Shown: one piece after another, positions 1-11,046 of the stretch
Position numbering within the stretch: the first letter of the stretch is position 1
Layout: every line of letters begins with the position of its first letter
DNA from: Gracilaria gracilis
Lineage: Eukaryota > Rhodophyta > Florideophyceae > Gracilariales > Gracilariaceae
Assembly (NCBI GenBank): GCA_030374805.1
Contig: JARGSG010000019.1
Coordinates: forward strand, 124,001-188,000
DNA: 64,000 nt
Direction of reading: 5' to 3'
Program-made: the position numbers and the translations under genes
The notes under the pieces: generated by a model
Seen by the model: only the letters and a program-made list of their open reading frames with translations
Told to the model about the DNA's origin: nothing
Database searches by the model: none

Positions 1-683
<683 letters not shown>

Positions 684-720
684 TTTGATGTGCTGATGGT
701 TGAATGAATAGATGAGTGCG

Positions 721-759
721 TTTGACAAGTTTGACAAGTTTGACAAGTTTGACAAGTTT
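721..759. repeat. Four tandem copies of a 9-bp unit TTTGACAAG
   Basis: Four exact copies of TTTGACAAG (721-756), followed by a partial copy, start 38 bp after the thiC stop codon. They lie in the presumed 3' untranslated region and lead directly into a long palindrome. Function unknown. Confidence 0.9.
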
Positions 760-763
760 TAGA

Positions 764-805
764 TAGTACTACGAAGGTTACCTTCGTAGTACTACAACGG
801 TAGTA
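764..805. other. 31-nt near-perfect palindrome plus overlapping AACG-loop hairpin downstream of thiC
   Basis: Arms of 15 nt (TAGTACTACGAAGGT at 764-778 and its exact reverse complement at 780-794) flank one central base. A second hairpin, TACTAC-AACG-GTAGTA (790-805), overlaps the right arm. The position, about 80 nt past the thiC stop, suggests an RNA 3'-end structure or a protein-binding palindrome. The core GGTTACCTTCGTAG recurs at 22,437, again downstream of a stop codon. Confidence 0.8.
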
Positions 806-1919
806 TGTATTTGATTTTGCGCTAGAGTTGGACATGGCTACACGCGGCACTTTGTTTAGTGGTTCATAAAAAAAAAGTTGGCGTTGGATCATAGATAGTT
901 CGTTTGAGGATTGATATGGTAGTGCGTTTTTCTGCGTTAGCTGTCGCGAGATTGGGAATGGAGTCTGCTGTCTCGCGTGCGATTTTGTGGCTCGGTTTTG
1001 TTGGCGAATGACGGGCGGAGGGGTCAGGGGGGTGCTTACCGTGAGGCGAGCGAGCGTGAGAGCGCAGTTATGTATGTATGATAGATGGATAGATAGTGGC
1101 GGGTGCGGTTGTGTGAAGCGAGCGAGTGGGAAGTGGAAGTGGCACACTTTTTGCTTACCTACGTGTGTAAGTTAAGGCTCTAGGCGCGGGGGGGGGCGGA
1201 GAGTTTGGTGTTTTTAGTTGTGTTGAGCGCGGCTGAGATACTGACAATACCTTCATTCGAGAGCGCTTCGAGCGCGGCGTAGGAATAACGCGATTGGCGG
1301 CGGGCGCGCGGAGACAAGACGAGCGGAACGACTTCGAGAGCACCTGGGCAGCTGATGATGACGGGGGCGGGGGGGGGGGGGGGGGGGCGGACGCGAGACG
1401 GTCGACCAGCGCACACGCAGACTGCGCGGCGGCGGCAGCGAGCAGCGAGCAGTGAGCAGCGGCGCGCGCGCGTGGTCGAGCCGGCGCGGCTGAACAACAA
1501 GCGCCGGCAGCGGCGGCGGCGGCGGCGGCGGCGCGGCGCGACGCGCGCGCTTACAGACGCGAGCGCGAGCGCGCGGCAGCACGCAGCCCAAACAGCGGCG
1601 CGCTGTAATCGACGGCAACGGCGGCGCGCGCGCAGCACACACGAATCGGGCAACGAGTGGCGCGCAATAATCGGCGCGCAAGCGCGCCGCCGCCCAACAT
1701 ACAAGCCCAAACGCCGTCGCGCAGTTGACGCCCGGCCGCCGTCGCCGCCGCCATCGCCGCCGCCGCCGCCGCCGCCGCCGCCTCCGTCAGCGGCCGTTTT
1801 GCCACTGCCGGCCGCGCCTCACTGTCAGCCAGTGCTGGCTACAGCGAAACAAACAAGCCGCCCACGCAAGCGCGCCACGCAGTGCCGCTGTGGGCGTGCG
1901 CGCGTGTGCGTGGTGCGCT

Positions 1920-1998
1920 GCTGACGGCGCTGACGGCGCTGACGGCGCTGACGGAGCTGACGGAGCTGACGGAGCTGACGGCGGCGACGTCGCTGACG
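1920..1998. repeat. GCTGACGGN 9-bp tandem repeat
   Basis: About eight near-identical GCTGACGGC/GCTGACGGA units in tandem inside the CpG-rich intergenic block. It translates on several frames, which explains several artefactual ORFs there. Confidence 0.85.
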
Positions 1999-2572
1999 GC
2001 GCCGGCTCCGCTCGCGCCACCGCGTGCGTGACGCGGCCAACGTTCGGCACCGCCACTTGAACGGCTCACACGCGCCGCGTCGCTTCGACAGCCCGCACGC
2101 CACGCGCACGGCTGTCCGCGAGTGGCGCGCGCGCGCGTCATTGTCATCACCACGCGACACACCGCGCTCTCACTTGGAAAGATAACGGGGGAGAGCGTCG
2201 TCCTCCCTCCCCCGCGTCTGTTGCTTTTTATACACAGCCGAACTCCATTTCCTCTACTCGGCCTCCACTCAAAACAAACAACGAAACAACAAAGAGCCAT
2301 CTCTCATCTTAAGAAAAAGCCTACACAAAACTACTTGTCAACACCGCGCATACACCCACCACCTTACTTGCCCGAAACACTCAAGTAAAACAACACTCAT
2401 AGCGTAAACACACAAACAAAAACCACGCTACTTCACACCTCAACAGTTACCACAGCAGCAAACTATTTCTCCATCGCGTCCTCTTCTTACTTAGCTCTCC
2501 ATTCCACACACACACACACACACATGTGCCCACACTACCGCCTCGCAACAACTACAAAAACTCCAACGCCTC

Positions 2573-5188
2573 TTATCCTCGAGACATCTGCGCACAAGGA
2601 GTGTCCGACCAGCGAGCCAGCACGAACACACCCACGATCGTGAATGCAGCGTACAGATGGGGCAGCGGCATGTCAACACCAGCAGCCACTTCGTCCTCTT
2701 TCAGGCCCTTGAGACGTTCCTGCAGCGAAATTGCAGCCATAGGCCACATGTGCACCACAATGTAAGCGCCAAACATCAGCGCACCAAACGTCTCCCACGG
2801 CCGGCATCCACCTCCGTCCGACAGGAACCGCGCCACACGCGTCAGCAGACCCACCAGTAAGAAGAACACAATGAAGATGTTCACCCATTCCATCCAATTC
2901 CTGCGGTTACGCTGTCCAGTGTTGGCAACCCAACTCATCTTCTGTCCCATGAATGCGTCCCACATGCCGATCACATGGCAAACATTGTAGCTGAACCACG
3001 TCTCTTGCGATCGCAGGATGTCAATGTTGGACACATCAGTGAATGCAGAGAAGAAAGCAACGTAACGGATCACGTAGTACAGCACGAACGCCGAGGCCAA
3101 GTCCACAAAGCTTGACGGGTCAATGGGAGCCTCTCCGGAGAACAGGTACCACAGCGCCACAAAGATGTACATGTACGCCGCCACACCGAGCAACGGGTAT
3201 AGAGTGGAATCAAGCCAGAACATAGCACGTACAAATGAGTTATTCGGTCGACGACCGTGACGACGGTACTCGTAGAATTCATCAATTTCACCACGGCGAC
3301 GCGCAGCAATCTGGCTCTTCTTCTCCTCGGCCGCACGTTTGAAGATCTTCAAACCGTTCATGATAGCACCCTTGGCCCAACGCTGTCTCTGCAACATGGC
3401 GGCAGCAACCGACACAGGAGCTTCGCCCCACGCTAAATCTTCTGCTGCATACTTGGACGTGTAGCCACGACGATGCACCTCGTTGGAAGTGAGTGTATCT
3501 TCTGTCACAGATCCGTACACAAAGCCTCCAATTTCGGACAGCACTTCGCGACGCCATAACGCATTGGTACCCACAAATGGCGTGAGACCAAAGCCATCAC
3601 GACCACGACAGATACCATCGTAGAAGATAGCATTACGATGAGCCATGAAATCTTCCTTGTCCACGTTGTGGAAACGCTGTGGGGCCTGAACAAACGCCAC
3701 GTCACGGTTAACTCTCCATGCGGTGTTCTTTACACGACCAATCTCAGGGTCGTCGTCGAGCATAAGTGTATTCTCAATGGAATCATCACGCATTTCCTCC
3801 AGCAACAGTGGCACGGTACGAAGCAAGAAGTTCTCGGTTGGACGCATGTCAGCATCGAGGAAAAGAATCAATTTTCCGTTAGTGCCAGAGTTGAACAGCA
3901 CATTATTAATGTTACCCGCCTTGTTGTGATGGTTGGCTGGCTTCACGCGAGTGATCAGGGACAGACGTGGAAGGGCGAGAGGCGCGTACATTTCGTCACC
4001 AAAAGGACCAAAGTCGAACGCATGGCACTCCTTGGCACAGTCTGGGCGAACCACGTCCTCCTCGGCTAGCACGGTGTAATGCTCCACCAGGCCCTGGTCG
4101 TTCATGACTTCCTCGAGCAAAGGATCGTAGCCGGCTTCCTCGGCCAGCAACTGGTACATGTCCAGACCAATCTGTGAGCGCTCCACGCTCTTGGCGCTTG
4201 GGAAGTAACCATCATCGGCAACAATGACGCGGAGCAAGTGACTGGGGTATTCCAGGTTGAGCGCGGCTCGGATGGTGTCGCGTAGCTGCTCAGCAGGCTC
4301 CTTGTAATGAGCAATGCACACATCGACAGTCGGCCAATCGGCTTCGGGAAGCGGCGGCTTGAGCGAATCAAGCGAACGCCACTTCCTGTTGACAGGGGCC
4401 CACATACCGAACAGGCCAATAATAGCGGAAATGAAAGACAAGATCTCCGCGAACAAGAAAGCGAGCCAGGCCGGGACTGCGTCATGGTTGCCACCCTTGG
4501 CCGAGAGCCAGTAGAAGTAATAAAAGGCGGCCGGAATAGTGAGAATGTAGAAGAGACGGAACACAATCATAGACAAGGTCTCCTGTAGGTGGAACGGAGA
4601 ATACATGTCGAGACCGGAAATCTTGGACACGATCTTGCGCACGGGACCGATACGCTTCTTCTGGTTGTCCGGGTCGATGTGCTTGACGTTGACACGCTCG
4701 CCTTCCTCGGTATGAACGGTGGGATAGTCGGGGTTGTACTTCTCGCGACCATCGACGACAAACTTGAACTCGAGGCGCTCCTGCGGCACCTTGACGGCAG
4801 CACGGAACTGGCCGGGCTGAACGCTCTCCATAGGGATCTTCTCGGTGTAGTTGTCCCACGAGCCGGTGAGGAAGACGTTTCGACCGCCGCCGTTCCACTC
4901 GAACATACTGAGCACGTTGGGCACCTCATCGTAGTTGGTGGGCGCCTTGGAGTACATGCTGGCGCGCGTGTGGCGCGAGCGGATGGAGCCACGGTGACCG
5001 GCGCTGGGAGCGGTATCGACGGAGCGGGTACGGCGGGAACGAGTGTCGGACCTGGTGTCCGACAGCATGCCGGACGAGGTGCTGGAGCCGGCGTCGCTGC
5101 GGTTGTCGGCCATGATGCGGGGCTCTACCGGCTCGGACACGTAGGGAGCGGGAAGGGAGCCGGCGAGCGGGTCGGGGTTAGACGCCAT
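2573..5188 (-). CDS. Cellulose synthase catalytic subunit with N-terminal CBM48 (CESA 1)
   Basis: 871 residues with an ATG at 5,186-5,188. This is a membrane processive GT2 enzyme that extends beta-1,4-glucan from UDP-glucose at the plasma membrane. A Ser/Arg-rich cytosolic head (1-90) is followed by a CBM48/AMPK-type glycogen-binding fold at about 93-170 (FEWNGGGRNVFLTGSWDNY). Two membrane helices lie at about 207-264. The GT2 core shows ADDGY (325-328), LDADM (444-448), TED (562-564) and QRQRW (600-604), i.e. the full D, DxD, TED, QxxRW set. Several helices follow from about 660 to 860. No plant-type RING finger is present. The fusion of CBM48 to CESA is known from red algae (Griffithsia). 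Codons are GC-rich. It is divergently paired with a second copy at 7,947. Confidence 0.95.
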   Translation of the reverse strand: MASNPDPLAGSLPAPYVSEPVEPRIMADNRSDAGSSTSSGMLSDTRSDTRSRRTRSVDTAPSAGHRGSIRSRHTRASMYSKAPTNYDEVPNVLSMFEWNGGGRNVFLTGSWDNYTEKIPMESVQPGQFRAAVKVPQERLEFKFVVDGREKYNPDYPTVHTEEGERVNVKHIDPDNQKKRIGPVRKIVSKISGLDMYSPFHLQETLSMIVFRLFYILTIPAAFYYFYWLSAKGGNHDAVPAWLAFLFAEILSFISAIIGLFGMWAPVNRKWRSLDSLKPPLPEADWPTVDVCIAHYKEPAEQLRDTIRAALNLEYPSHLLRVIVADDGYFPSAKSVERSQIGLDMYQLLAEEAGYDPLLEEVMNDQGLVEHYTVLAEEDVVRPDCAKECHAFDFGPFGDEMYAPLALPRLSLITRVKPANHHNKAGNINNVLFNSGTNGKLILFLDADMRPTENFLLRTVPLLLEEMRDDSIENTLMLDDDPEIGRVKNTAWRVNRDVAFVQAPQRFHNVDKEDFMAHRNAIFYDGICRGRDGFGLTPFVGTNALWRREVLSEIGGFVYGSVTEDTLTSNEVHRRGYTSKYAAEDLAWGEAPVSVAAAMLQRQRWAKGAIMNGLKIFKRAAEEKKSQIAARRRGEIDEFYEYRRHGRRPNNSFVRAMFWLDSTLYPLLGVAAYMYIFVALWYLFSGEAPIDPSSFVDLASAFVLYYVIRYVAFFSAFTDVSNIDILRSQETWFSYNVCHVIGMWDAFMGQKMSWVANTGQRNRRNWMEWVNIFIVFFLLVGLLTRVARFLSDGGGCRPWETFGALMFGAYIVVHMWPMAAISLQERLKGLKEDEVAAGVDMPLPHLYAAFTIVGVFVLARWSDTPCAQMSRG

Positions 5189-7946
5189 GGAGATGGCGTT
5201 GGGAGCAGCGCGCGGAGGTAAAAGGGGGGGAGGGGGGGAGAGAGGGGGAGGGGGGGGGGGGGGACGGGAAGGCGGTTGGGTCGGAAGCAGTTGCTAGGTA
5301 TGAGCGGGACGAGGACGGAGACGCGGGGCGGAACGGGACGAAACGGAACGGCGGGTTACGAATACGTGAGGTGGGCTGCGTGTAGGGGGGGGGGGGGGGG
5401 GGGGGGGGGAAGGAGGGAGGGGGACGCGTAGAGGGGCGTGCGACGACGGACAGGAAAGGGGCGGTATAAGCGGCGACGGGGGTAGTGGGGGGTGGGGGGT
5501 GCGCGTGGACGTGGTGGGGGAGGGAGCGGGAGGGGGAGGGGGAAAAGGGGGAACGGCACGGGGCTCCGGGAATTGCGGCGGCGGGCAGAGAAGGGAGAGG
5601 GAGGAGGGGAGACGGCCGGGGGCGCTATGGCGCTTACTGCGCAGTGGCGCGGCGTTTTAAGGGTGTTCGCGATGGCGGCGAGGGCCAAGTGGCCAACGCC
5701 TGTGGCAGCACGCCCGTGACGCGCTGCTTCCCGCACCTGACGCGCTTACAAGGCGCGTGAGCATGGCGCGCGGGCCGTTACTGTAATGCGGCGCGCGCGA
5801 CGCCAGCGCGGCATGAACGGCGCGCCTGACGCGGCGCGTAAGGCGGACGTGACGCGCGCGCCGTGCGGCGCGCGCGCGTATGAGGCCGTTGAACGGTGCG
5901 ATGACATCACGCGCCGTGCCGTTCGGCGGCGGCGCGCGCGCGCGCCGCGCGTGCGCGCCTTCGCTTCGCTTACCGGCGGTAAGTGCATAGCGCGCGCTCA
6001 GCGCGCTCTCGCGCGCGCGCTGAATTGCGCACGCCGCGCGCGCGCGCAAGCGCGGCGCGCGCGTGCGGCGTGCGCGCGTGCGGCGTGCGCGCGTGCAAGC
6101 GCGGTGCGGGAATGCGCCAATGGGCGGTGTGGAAGCGCGTTGGCGCGGCGCTGACGCTGCGCTTGCTGCGCGCTGTATGCTGTATGGTGCGTATGCGTCA
6201 GCCGCTTGTCACAGACGCGCCGCTGTGTGCCGCTGCAGCACAATGGAGGCCGACTTGGCGCTCCGTCGCCCACACGCCACCCCCCCACCCCCCACAATAG
6301 AGCTACTGTACTGTACTGTACTTCACTACAGTATCTCCATCTCCATTCCGCGTACCGTACCGTAATGCACACGCCCGTGGCGCTCCACGCCCACAAATTC
6401 ACGCCTTTGTCGTCCGCCCAGCAGCCGCCACCGCTCCTCGTTGACCAACACCAGCGCAGCTTAATACACCCACTTTCCCCGTCCCATAGAAACCATTTCT
6501 CGTCCCACCGCTCACCGCTGCCCGGTCCGGGAATGCTGCCATCATCAATTCCCCCGAATTCGCCTCCGCTGAGAGGCGCACGCCCTGTCTTAACAAGCAC
6601 GTGCTGTCAGCACCCCTGCCACCCCTGACGCCTTGCTGACCCAACTGTTTCCGCTTCAACCCCCCTCACCCGCCGCCCCACCCCCGTCTATGGCACATCA
6701 CAACTTTACCTGCACCGCCGCTCTTCATATGCTCCAAAAAGCACTGTCCTTCACGTCCTCCCACCAATTCACCCCCAACATGCGCCACACCCGCTGTGGC
6801 AGTTACCACCACGCCCAAGTGATGCGCGCTGCCAATCAGCTCCGTGGGAGCACCCACCACCCCGATGTGCAGCTGCTTAGCGTGGGGCCGCACCCATGCC
6901 ACACTGCCACTGCGCCGACAGCGTCCAATCTAACTTTGTTGCATCACTTGCTAGCAAGCTGCCCGCGCCCTCACAATTCGCCTATATTATAGTACTGGCC
7001 CGTCCTCGTCTCACACTTATATTCGCCTGCCTTCACGTGCTCCAACCCAACTCAAGCCTGCTTCGTCAGTCTGCTTCACCAATAACTTTTATATCCTTCG
7101 AAACCCCGCGTTTTTGCCTTTCTTCCTTGGTCATTATTATTACTCGACGCACTTATCGCTTGGGACACACATAACTTTTACTGTCAGCTCAAATCGTTAA
7201 CTGCTTGTTTTATACCTGCCTTTCGCTGCCGAAACAACACCAATCTCCTCCACCATCTCCAACTCCACGCTGCCGATTCCGAGTTCCTGTCCCACACCGA
7301 TACCGTGATACGTACAGTATACCTTTTATTCTCTTCTATCTGTGTTTTACACCACTTTCTGTTTCATCATCATCATCATCATCATCGTCGTCATCTCCTT
7401 TGCTCTGCAACATAGTCCACTTTCCCGCTTCATCGTCCCGCCCAACCGCAACATCAACACCAACTGCCACTTAATTCCCAGGCGAGTACTGTACACCTTG
7501 CTCACCCTCATTCACAGTTCCTCTCATTACTCAAATCACTCACATAATTGTATACCAACCCAGCAACGTAACACTGTCTTCTACACTTTCCAATACCATC
7601 ACCAGCTTCCGCAAATGGCAACACCTCCCACCGATGCTGCTCCCATTTTGGGCAACTCTTACGCTACTCCACGCTTTGCGCGTTTCATACGCTTCCTCCC
7701 CGCCCGTCCACTTAATTCGCTGCGCGCACCATGCTCATCTCACTTTTCACTCACCTTTCTTTCATTCACTTCTAACATTATAAAACTGCTCATCTCGCTT
7801 TCCCACCATTCACACCCCCATTTAAGCTGCTCTGTCCCCTTCCCAGCTTTCTCCTTCCTCGTCGCTTAACAGTCTCCGCACTTTTATTTTCCTCCCCATA
7901 CCGTCAGTACCAAACACACAACTGCACCATTTCGCCCCCAACTCAA
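5189..7946. promoter_or_regulatory. Shared 2.8 kb region between two divergent cellulose synthase genes
   Basis: No gene is supported; this should hold both promoters and 5' UTRs. The CESA 1 side has long poly-G runs (about 5,226-5,260 and 5,388-5,409). From about 5,750 to 6,150 it is dominated by alternating GCGCGC blocks able to form Z-DNA. Short repeats TACTG (about 6,306-6,322) and TACCG/CGTAC (about 6,350-6,363) follow. The CESA 2 side (6,400-7,946) is C/T-rich on the plus strand, with an ATC triplet run near 7,361-7,389, and resembles a pyrimidine-rich leader. No clear TATA box was identified. Confidence 0.55.
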
Positions 7947-10499
7947 ATGGCAGAGTCCGACTCGGACTTCTCGTCTATCCAAGATGACCCAAACCTGCGC
8001 TCATCCGCCCGGTCAGATGGACAAGGTTCGGTTCGAAGTCGTACCAGTAGGTTTTCTCGTACCACCAAGGGTGGTACCAACACTGCTACTGCGGTTTCAC
8101 GCACTGCCAGTTTGATAAGAGATAAGGAGAGGGGTACTAAATCCTTCTTCGAATGGAATGGAGCCGGGAAGAATGTGTATATCGTCGGGTCATGGGATGA
8201 TTTTAAAGAAAAGCTTCCTATGGAGAGTTTAAAGCCTGGTTCCTATCGTATTGTGTTGGCCATTCCTTCTACGGAGAGGGTGGAATACTTCTTCTACGTC
8301 GATGGTCAGAAGCGGGTGGCTCAAGACTGTCCCTCTTTTGTCAACGAACATGGTGAGCATGTCAATGTTAAACATGGCGATCCTACCATCACACAAAAGG
8401 GAGGTCGAGTCACAAAGATTCTTTCCAAAATCAGTGGTCTGGATCTTTACTCGCCCTTTCAACGTCAGCAGATTGTTTCCATGATGATTTTCCGTTTGTT
8501 TTACATTCTCACCATCCCAGCCGCTGGATACTATTTCTACTGGCTCATGATCAGAGGTGGTAATGAGCGCTACCCGCTTATCTGGATTTCTTTCACCATT
8601 GCAGAATGGATGTCCCTTTTCAGTGCTACCATTGGTTTGTTTTCCATGTGGAGTCCCGTTCGCAGGAAGTGGCGATCTCTTGATGCTCTAAAACCCCCTC
8701 TACCGTCTGAAGACTGGCCGTCAGTGGATATCATCATCGCTCACTATAAAGAGGACCCAGAACAAATGCGTGAAGCAGTCCGCTGTGCGCTAAATCTGGA
8801 TTATCCCTCTCATCTCTTGCATATTATCATCGCTGATGATGGGTACTTTGCTGCCCCCAAGGTTGTTGAAAGGACTGACATTGGCGTGAAAATGTATCAG
8901 ATGCTTGCCCAAGAGGCTGGTTACGATCCCCTGGTTGACGAAACCATACATGAAGATGGACTTGTCGAGCACTACATAATCAGGTCTGGCGATCAGCAGA
9001 TACGGAGAATGGATTGTGCGCTCGAATGTCATCATCTCGACTTCGGTCCGTTTACTGAAGAGGAGAGGCGCGCGCCGGGGGTGCTTCCCCGTATCAGTCT
9101 CATTGCGCGTGTTAAGCCGGAAAACCATCACAACAAGGCTGGAAACATTAACAACGTTCTATTCAACGCCGACACAGATGGAAAGCTTGTCTTGTTTTTG
9201 GATGCCGACATGCAGGTTAAGGAGAATTTTCTATTACGCACAGTTCCATTGATGCTTGAGGAATTGTCCCATGATGCCGCCGACCATGTGCTACCTGAGG
9301 ATCTTGTAGATCCAGAGGTCGGTTTAAGCAATGGCAATAACTCCTGGCGTATCAACCGTGATGTTGCATTTGTGCAGGCTCCGCAGCGTTTCCACAACGT
9401 GGATGCTGATGATTACATGGCTCATCGCAATGCGGTGTTCTATGACGGTATCTGTGCTGGTCGAGACGGTTTTGGTTTGACGCCCTTCGTCGGAACAAAT
9501 GCGTGCTGGCGTAGAGAAGTTTTGCGTGAAATCAACGGCTTTGTGTATGGTTCTGTTACTGAAGACACTCTCACTTCTAATGAAGTACACAATAGGGGAT
9601 ATGTATCCAAGTATGCTTCTGAAGATCTTGCGTGGGGTGAAGCTCCGGTTTCTGTTGCTGCAGCTATGTTACAGAGGCAACGATGGGCTAAGGGTGCAGT
9701 TATGAACGGCATGAAGATCATGAAGGCTATGTGGACTGGGGAGAAAGATAAGCGTTTCAGTCGCCGTCGAGGTGAAATCGATGAGTATTATGAGTACCGC
9801 CGCACTGCCAGACGTCCCAATAATGCGTTTGTTCGGGCTATGTTCGCCTTGGACTCTACTCTATATCCATTCCTTGGTGTTTCGGCGTATCTGTACATCC
9901 TCACATCCGTAGCATACTTGGCCACAGCCCAAGCACCGATTTTACCGAAGAACATCAGCGAACTAGCCGTGGCTTTCATCATGTACTATTCCATTCGATA
10001 CATTTCCTTTTATGCGGCGTTTGCTGGAGTATCCTCTGTGGATATTCTACGATCTCAACAAACGTGGTTCAGCTACAATGTCTGTCATGTAATGGGTGTG
10101 TATGATGCTCTCAGTGTAAACAGTCGAATGGGATGGGTAGCAAACACCGGAGAGCGCAATAGACGCCACTGGATGGAATGGGTGAACATATTTCTTTGCT
10201 TCTTGATGGGATTTATGATAGTGTTCAGATTTGTTGCATTCATCATTGAAGGTGGCTGTGGACCCTGGAACTCTATCGGGGCGATATTCTTCGGGAGCTA
10301 CATTCTTATGAATATGTACCCAATGGCAAGCATTTCTCTGAATGAAAGACTAAGCTCTGCTTCCGATGAAGAAAAGGAGCACAAACCGCTTTCGTTCCCT
10401 CTTCCCCATCTTGTTTCTATTGGGACAATCATTGGTGTTGGGTATCTTGCTGCTTGGGCTAAAACCCCGTGCGGTGAAAGATCTGACATGCTTATTTAG
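7947..10499 (+). CDS. Cellulose synthase catalytic subunit with N-terminal CBM48 (CESA 2)
   Basis: 850 residues with an ATG at 7,947 in a pyrimidine-rich context. It is a paralogue of the gene at 2,573-5,188 with the same order of parts: Ser/Arg-rich head (1-65), CBM48 at about 67-143 (FFEWNGAGKNVYIVGSWDDF), two helices, GT2 core, then a C-terminal membrane domain. Catalytic motifs ADDGY, LDADM, TEDT and QRQRW are all present. A conserved stretch (WVANTGxRNRRxWMEWVNIF) lies before the last helices. It is clearly more AT-rich at third codon positions than its divergent partner, so the two copies differ in base composition although they share a promoter region. Both may feed one cellulose synthase complex (inference). 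Confidence 0.95.
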   Translation: MAESDSDFSSIQDDPNLRSSARSDGQGSVRSRTSRFSRTTKGGTNTATAVSRTASLIRDKERGTKSFFEWNGAGKNVYIVGSWDDFKEKLPMESLKPGSYRIVLAIPSTERVEYFFYVDGQKRVAQDCPSFVNEHGEHVNVKHGDPTITQKGGRVTKILSKISGLDLYSPFQRQQIVSMMIFRLFYILTIPAAGYYFYWLMIRGGNERYPLIWISFTIAEWMSLFSATIGLFSMWSPVRRKWRSLDALKPPLPSEDWPSVDIIIAHYKEDPEQMREAVRCALNLDYPSHLLHIIIADDGYFAAPKVVERTDIGVKMYQMLAQEAGYDPLVDETIHEDGLVEHYIIRSGDQQIRRMDCALECHHLDFGPFTEEERRAPGVLPRISLIARVKPENHHNKAGNINNVLFNADTDGKLVLFLDADMQVKENFLLRTVPLMLEELSHDAADHVLPEDLVDPEVGLSNGNNSWRINRDVAFVQAPQRFHNVDADDYMAHRNAVFYDGICAGRDGFGLTPFVGTNACWRREVLREINGFVYGSVTEDTLTSNEVHNRGYVSKYASEDLAWGEAPVSVAAAMLQRQRWAKGAVMNGMKIMKAMWTGEKDKRFSRRRGEIDEYYEYRRTARRPNNAFVRAMFALDSTLYPFLGVSAYLYILTSVAYLATAQAPILPKNISELAVAFIMYYSIRYISFYAAFAGVSSVDILRSQQTWFSYNVCHVMGVYDALSVNSRMGWVANTGERNRRHWMEWVNIFLCFLMGFMIVFRFVAFIIEGGCGPWNSIGAIFFGSYILMNMYPMASISLNERLSSASDEEKEHKPLSFPLPHLVSIGTIIGVGYLAAWAKTPCGERSDMLI

Positions 10500-11046
10500 T
10501 TCCATAAGTTTGGGGGTAGCTCTCTTAGTGTCAGCTTCTTAAGCTAGACTGTCCCCAATACTCGCGTGTAGACTATATAGACTAACTGTTAGATTCTGCT
10601 AAAAGTACGAAGCTTTCTTTCTGTCCATGTCTCTCTAGTCCCCTAGTCACCATTCATTACAAACTTCTTACCACATCTGGAAATAATCCAGTCATAGATT
10701 AGGAGTCCATTTTCCCTCTCTCATTTTGAAGACTTCGGCGAGAAGTCAGATTCTCGACAGCTTTATGCCTCTATAGAATTCTTCTCTTTCTTCTTCCTTT
10801 TCTTCTTCGCGACCTGTGATATATATAATTGTATACGTGTAGTGATTTCGAAAAGACTTCCATTGTTCATCAGCAAATTCTTAGGTCAGTGGGACAGTAG
10901 GACCTTCATTCTGTTAGCTCTGAGTCCTTGTCCTGTACGACGTATACATTCTTCTTGATACAGTAGTCGAAATACGAATTCAGAGTCTTTACAAGAATCG
11001 CTTTAATCTCCATCGATGAAGAATATTTATATATGTACCATTGCAG
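10500..11046. other. Tail-to-tail spacer between CESA 2 and CAP-G
   Basis: A 547 bp AT-leaning spacer shared by the 3' UTRs of two convergent genes. I see no ORF, repeat or RNA gene in it. Confidence 0.6.

Larger units (their letters stand above)
684..2572. other. Intergenic region between convergent thiC and cellulose synthase 1
   Basis: No credible gene is seen. The first 500 bp hold 9-bp tandem repeats and a long palindrome (listed separately). From about 1,180 to 2,170 the DNA is extremely CpG-rich and low in complexity: a run of 19 G at 1,369-1,387, CGG triplets near 1,511-1,533, CCG triplets near 1,739-1,790 and a GCTGACGGN repeat at 1,920-1,998. The arginine- and proline-rich ORFs here are composition artefacts. 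From about 2,220 to 2,525 the plus strand is C/A-rich and ends in a short CA-dinucleotide run (2,506-2,523). Confidence 0.6.

Noticed and set aside
684..1200. TPP riboswitch downstream of thiC
   Set aside because: I searched by eye for the conserved CUGAGA and GGGUGC-type core pairs in proper order and did not find a convincing set.
1180..2300. Arg/Ala/Pro-rich ORFs in the CpG-rich block after thiC
   Set aside because: They are direct translations of CGG, GCC and GCTGACGGN repeats, with similar lengths on several frames.
5356..6600. Arg/Ala-rich ORFs between the two cellulose synthases
   Set aside because: Composition artefacts of GCGC blocks and poly-G; no motif and no consistent strand.
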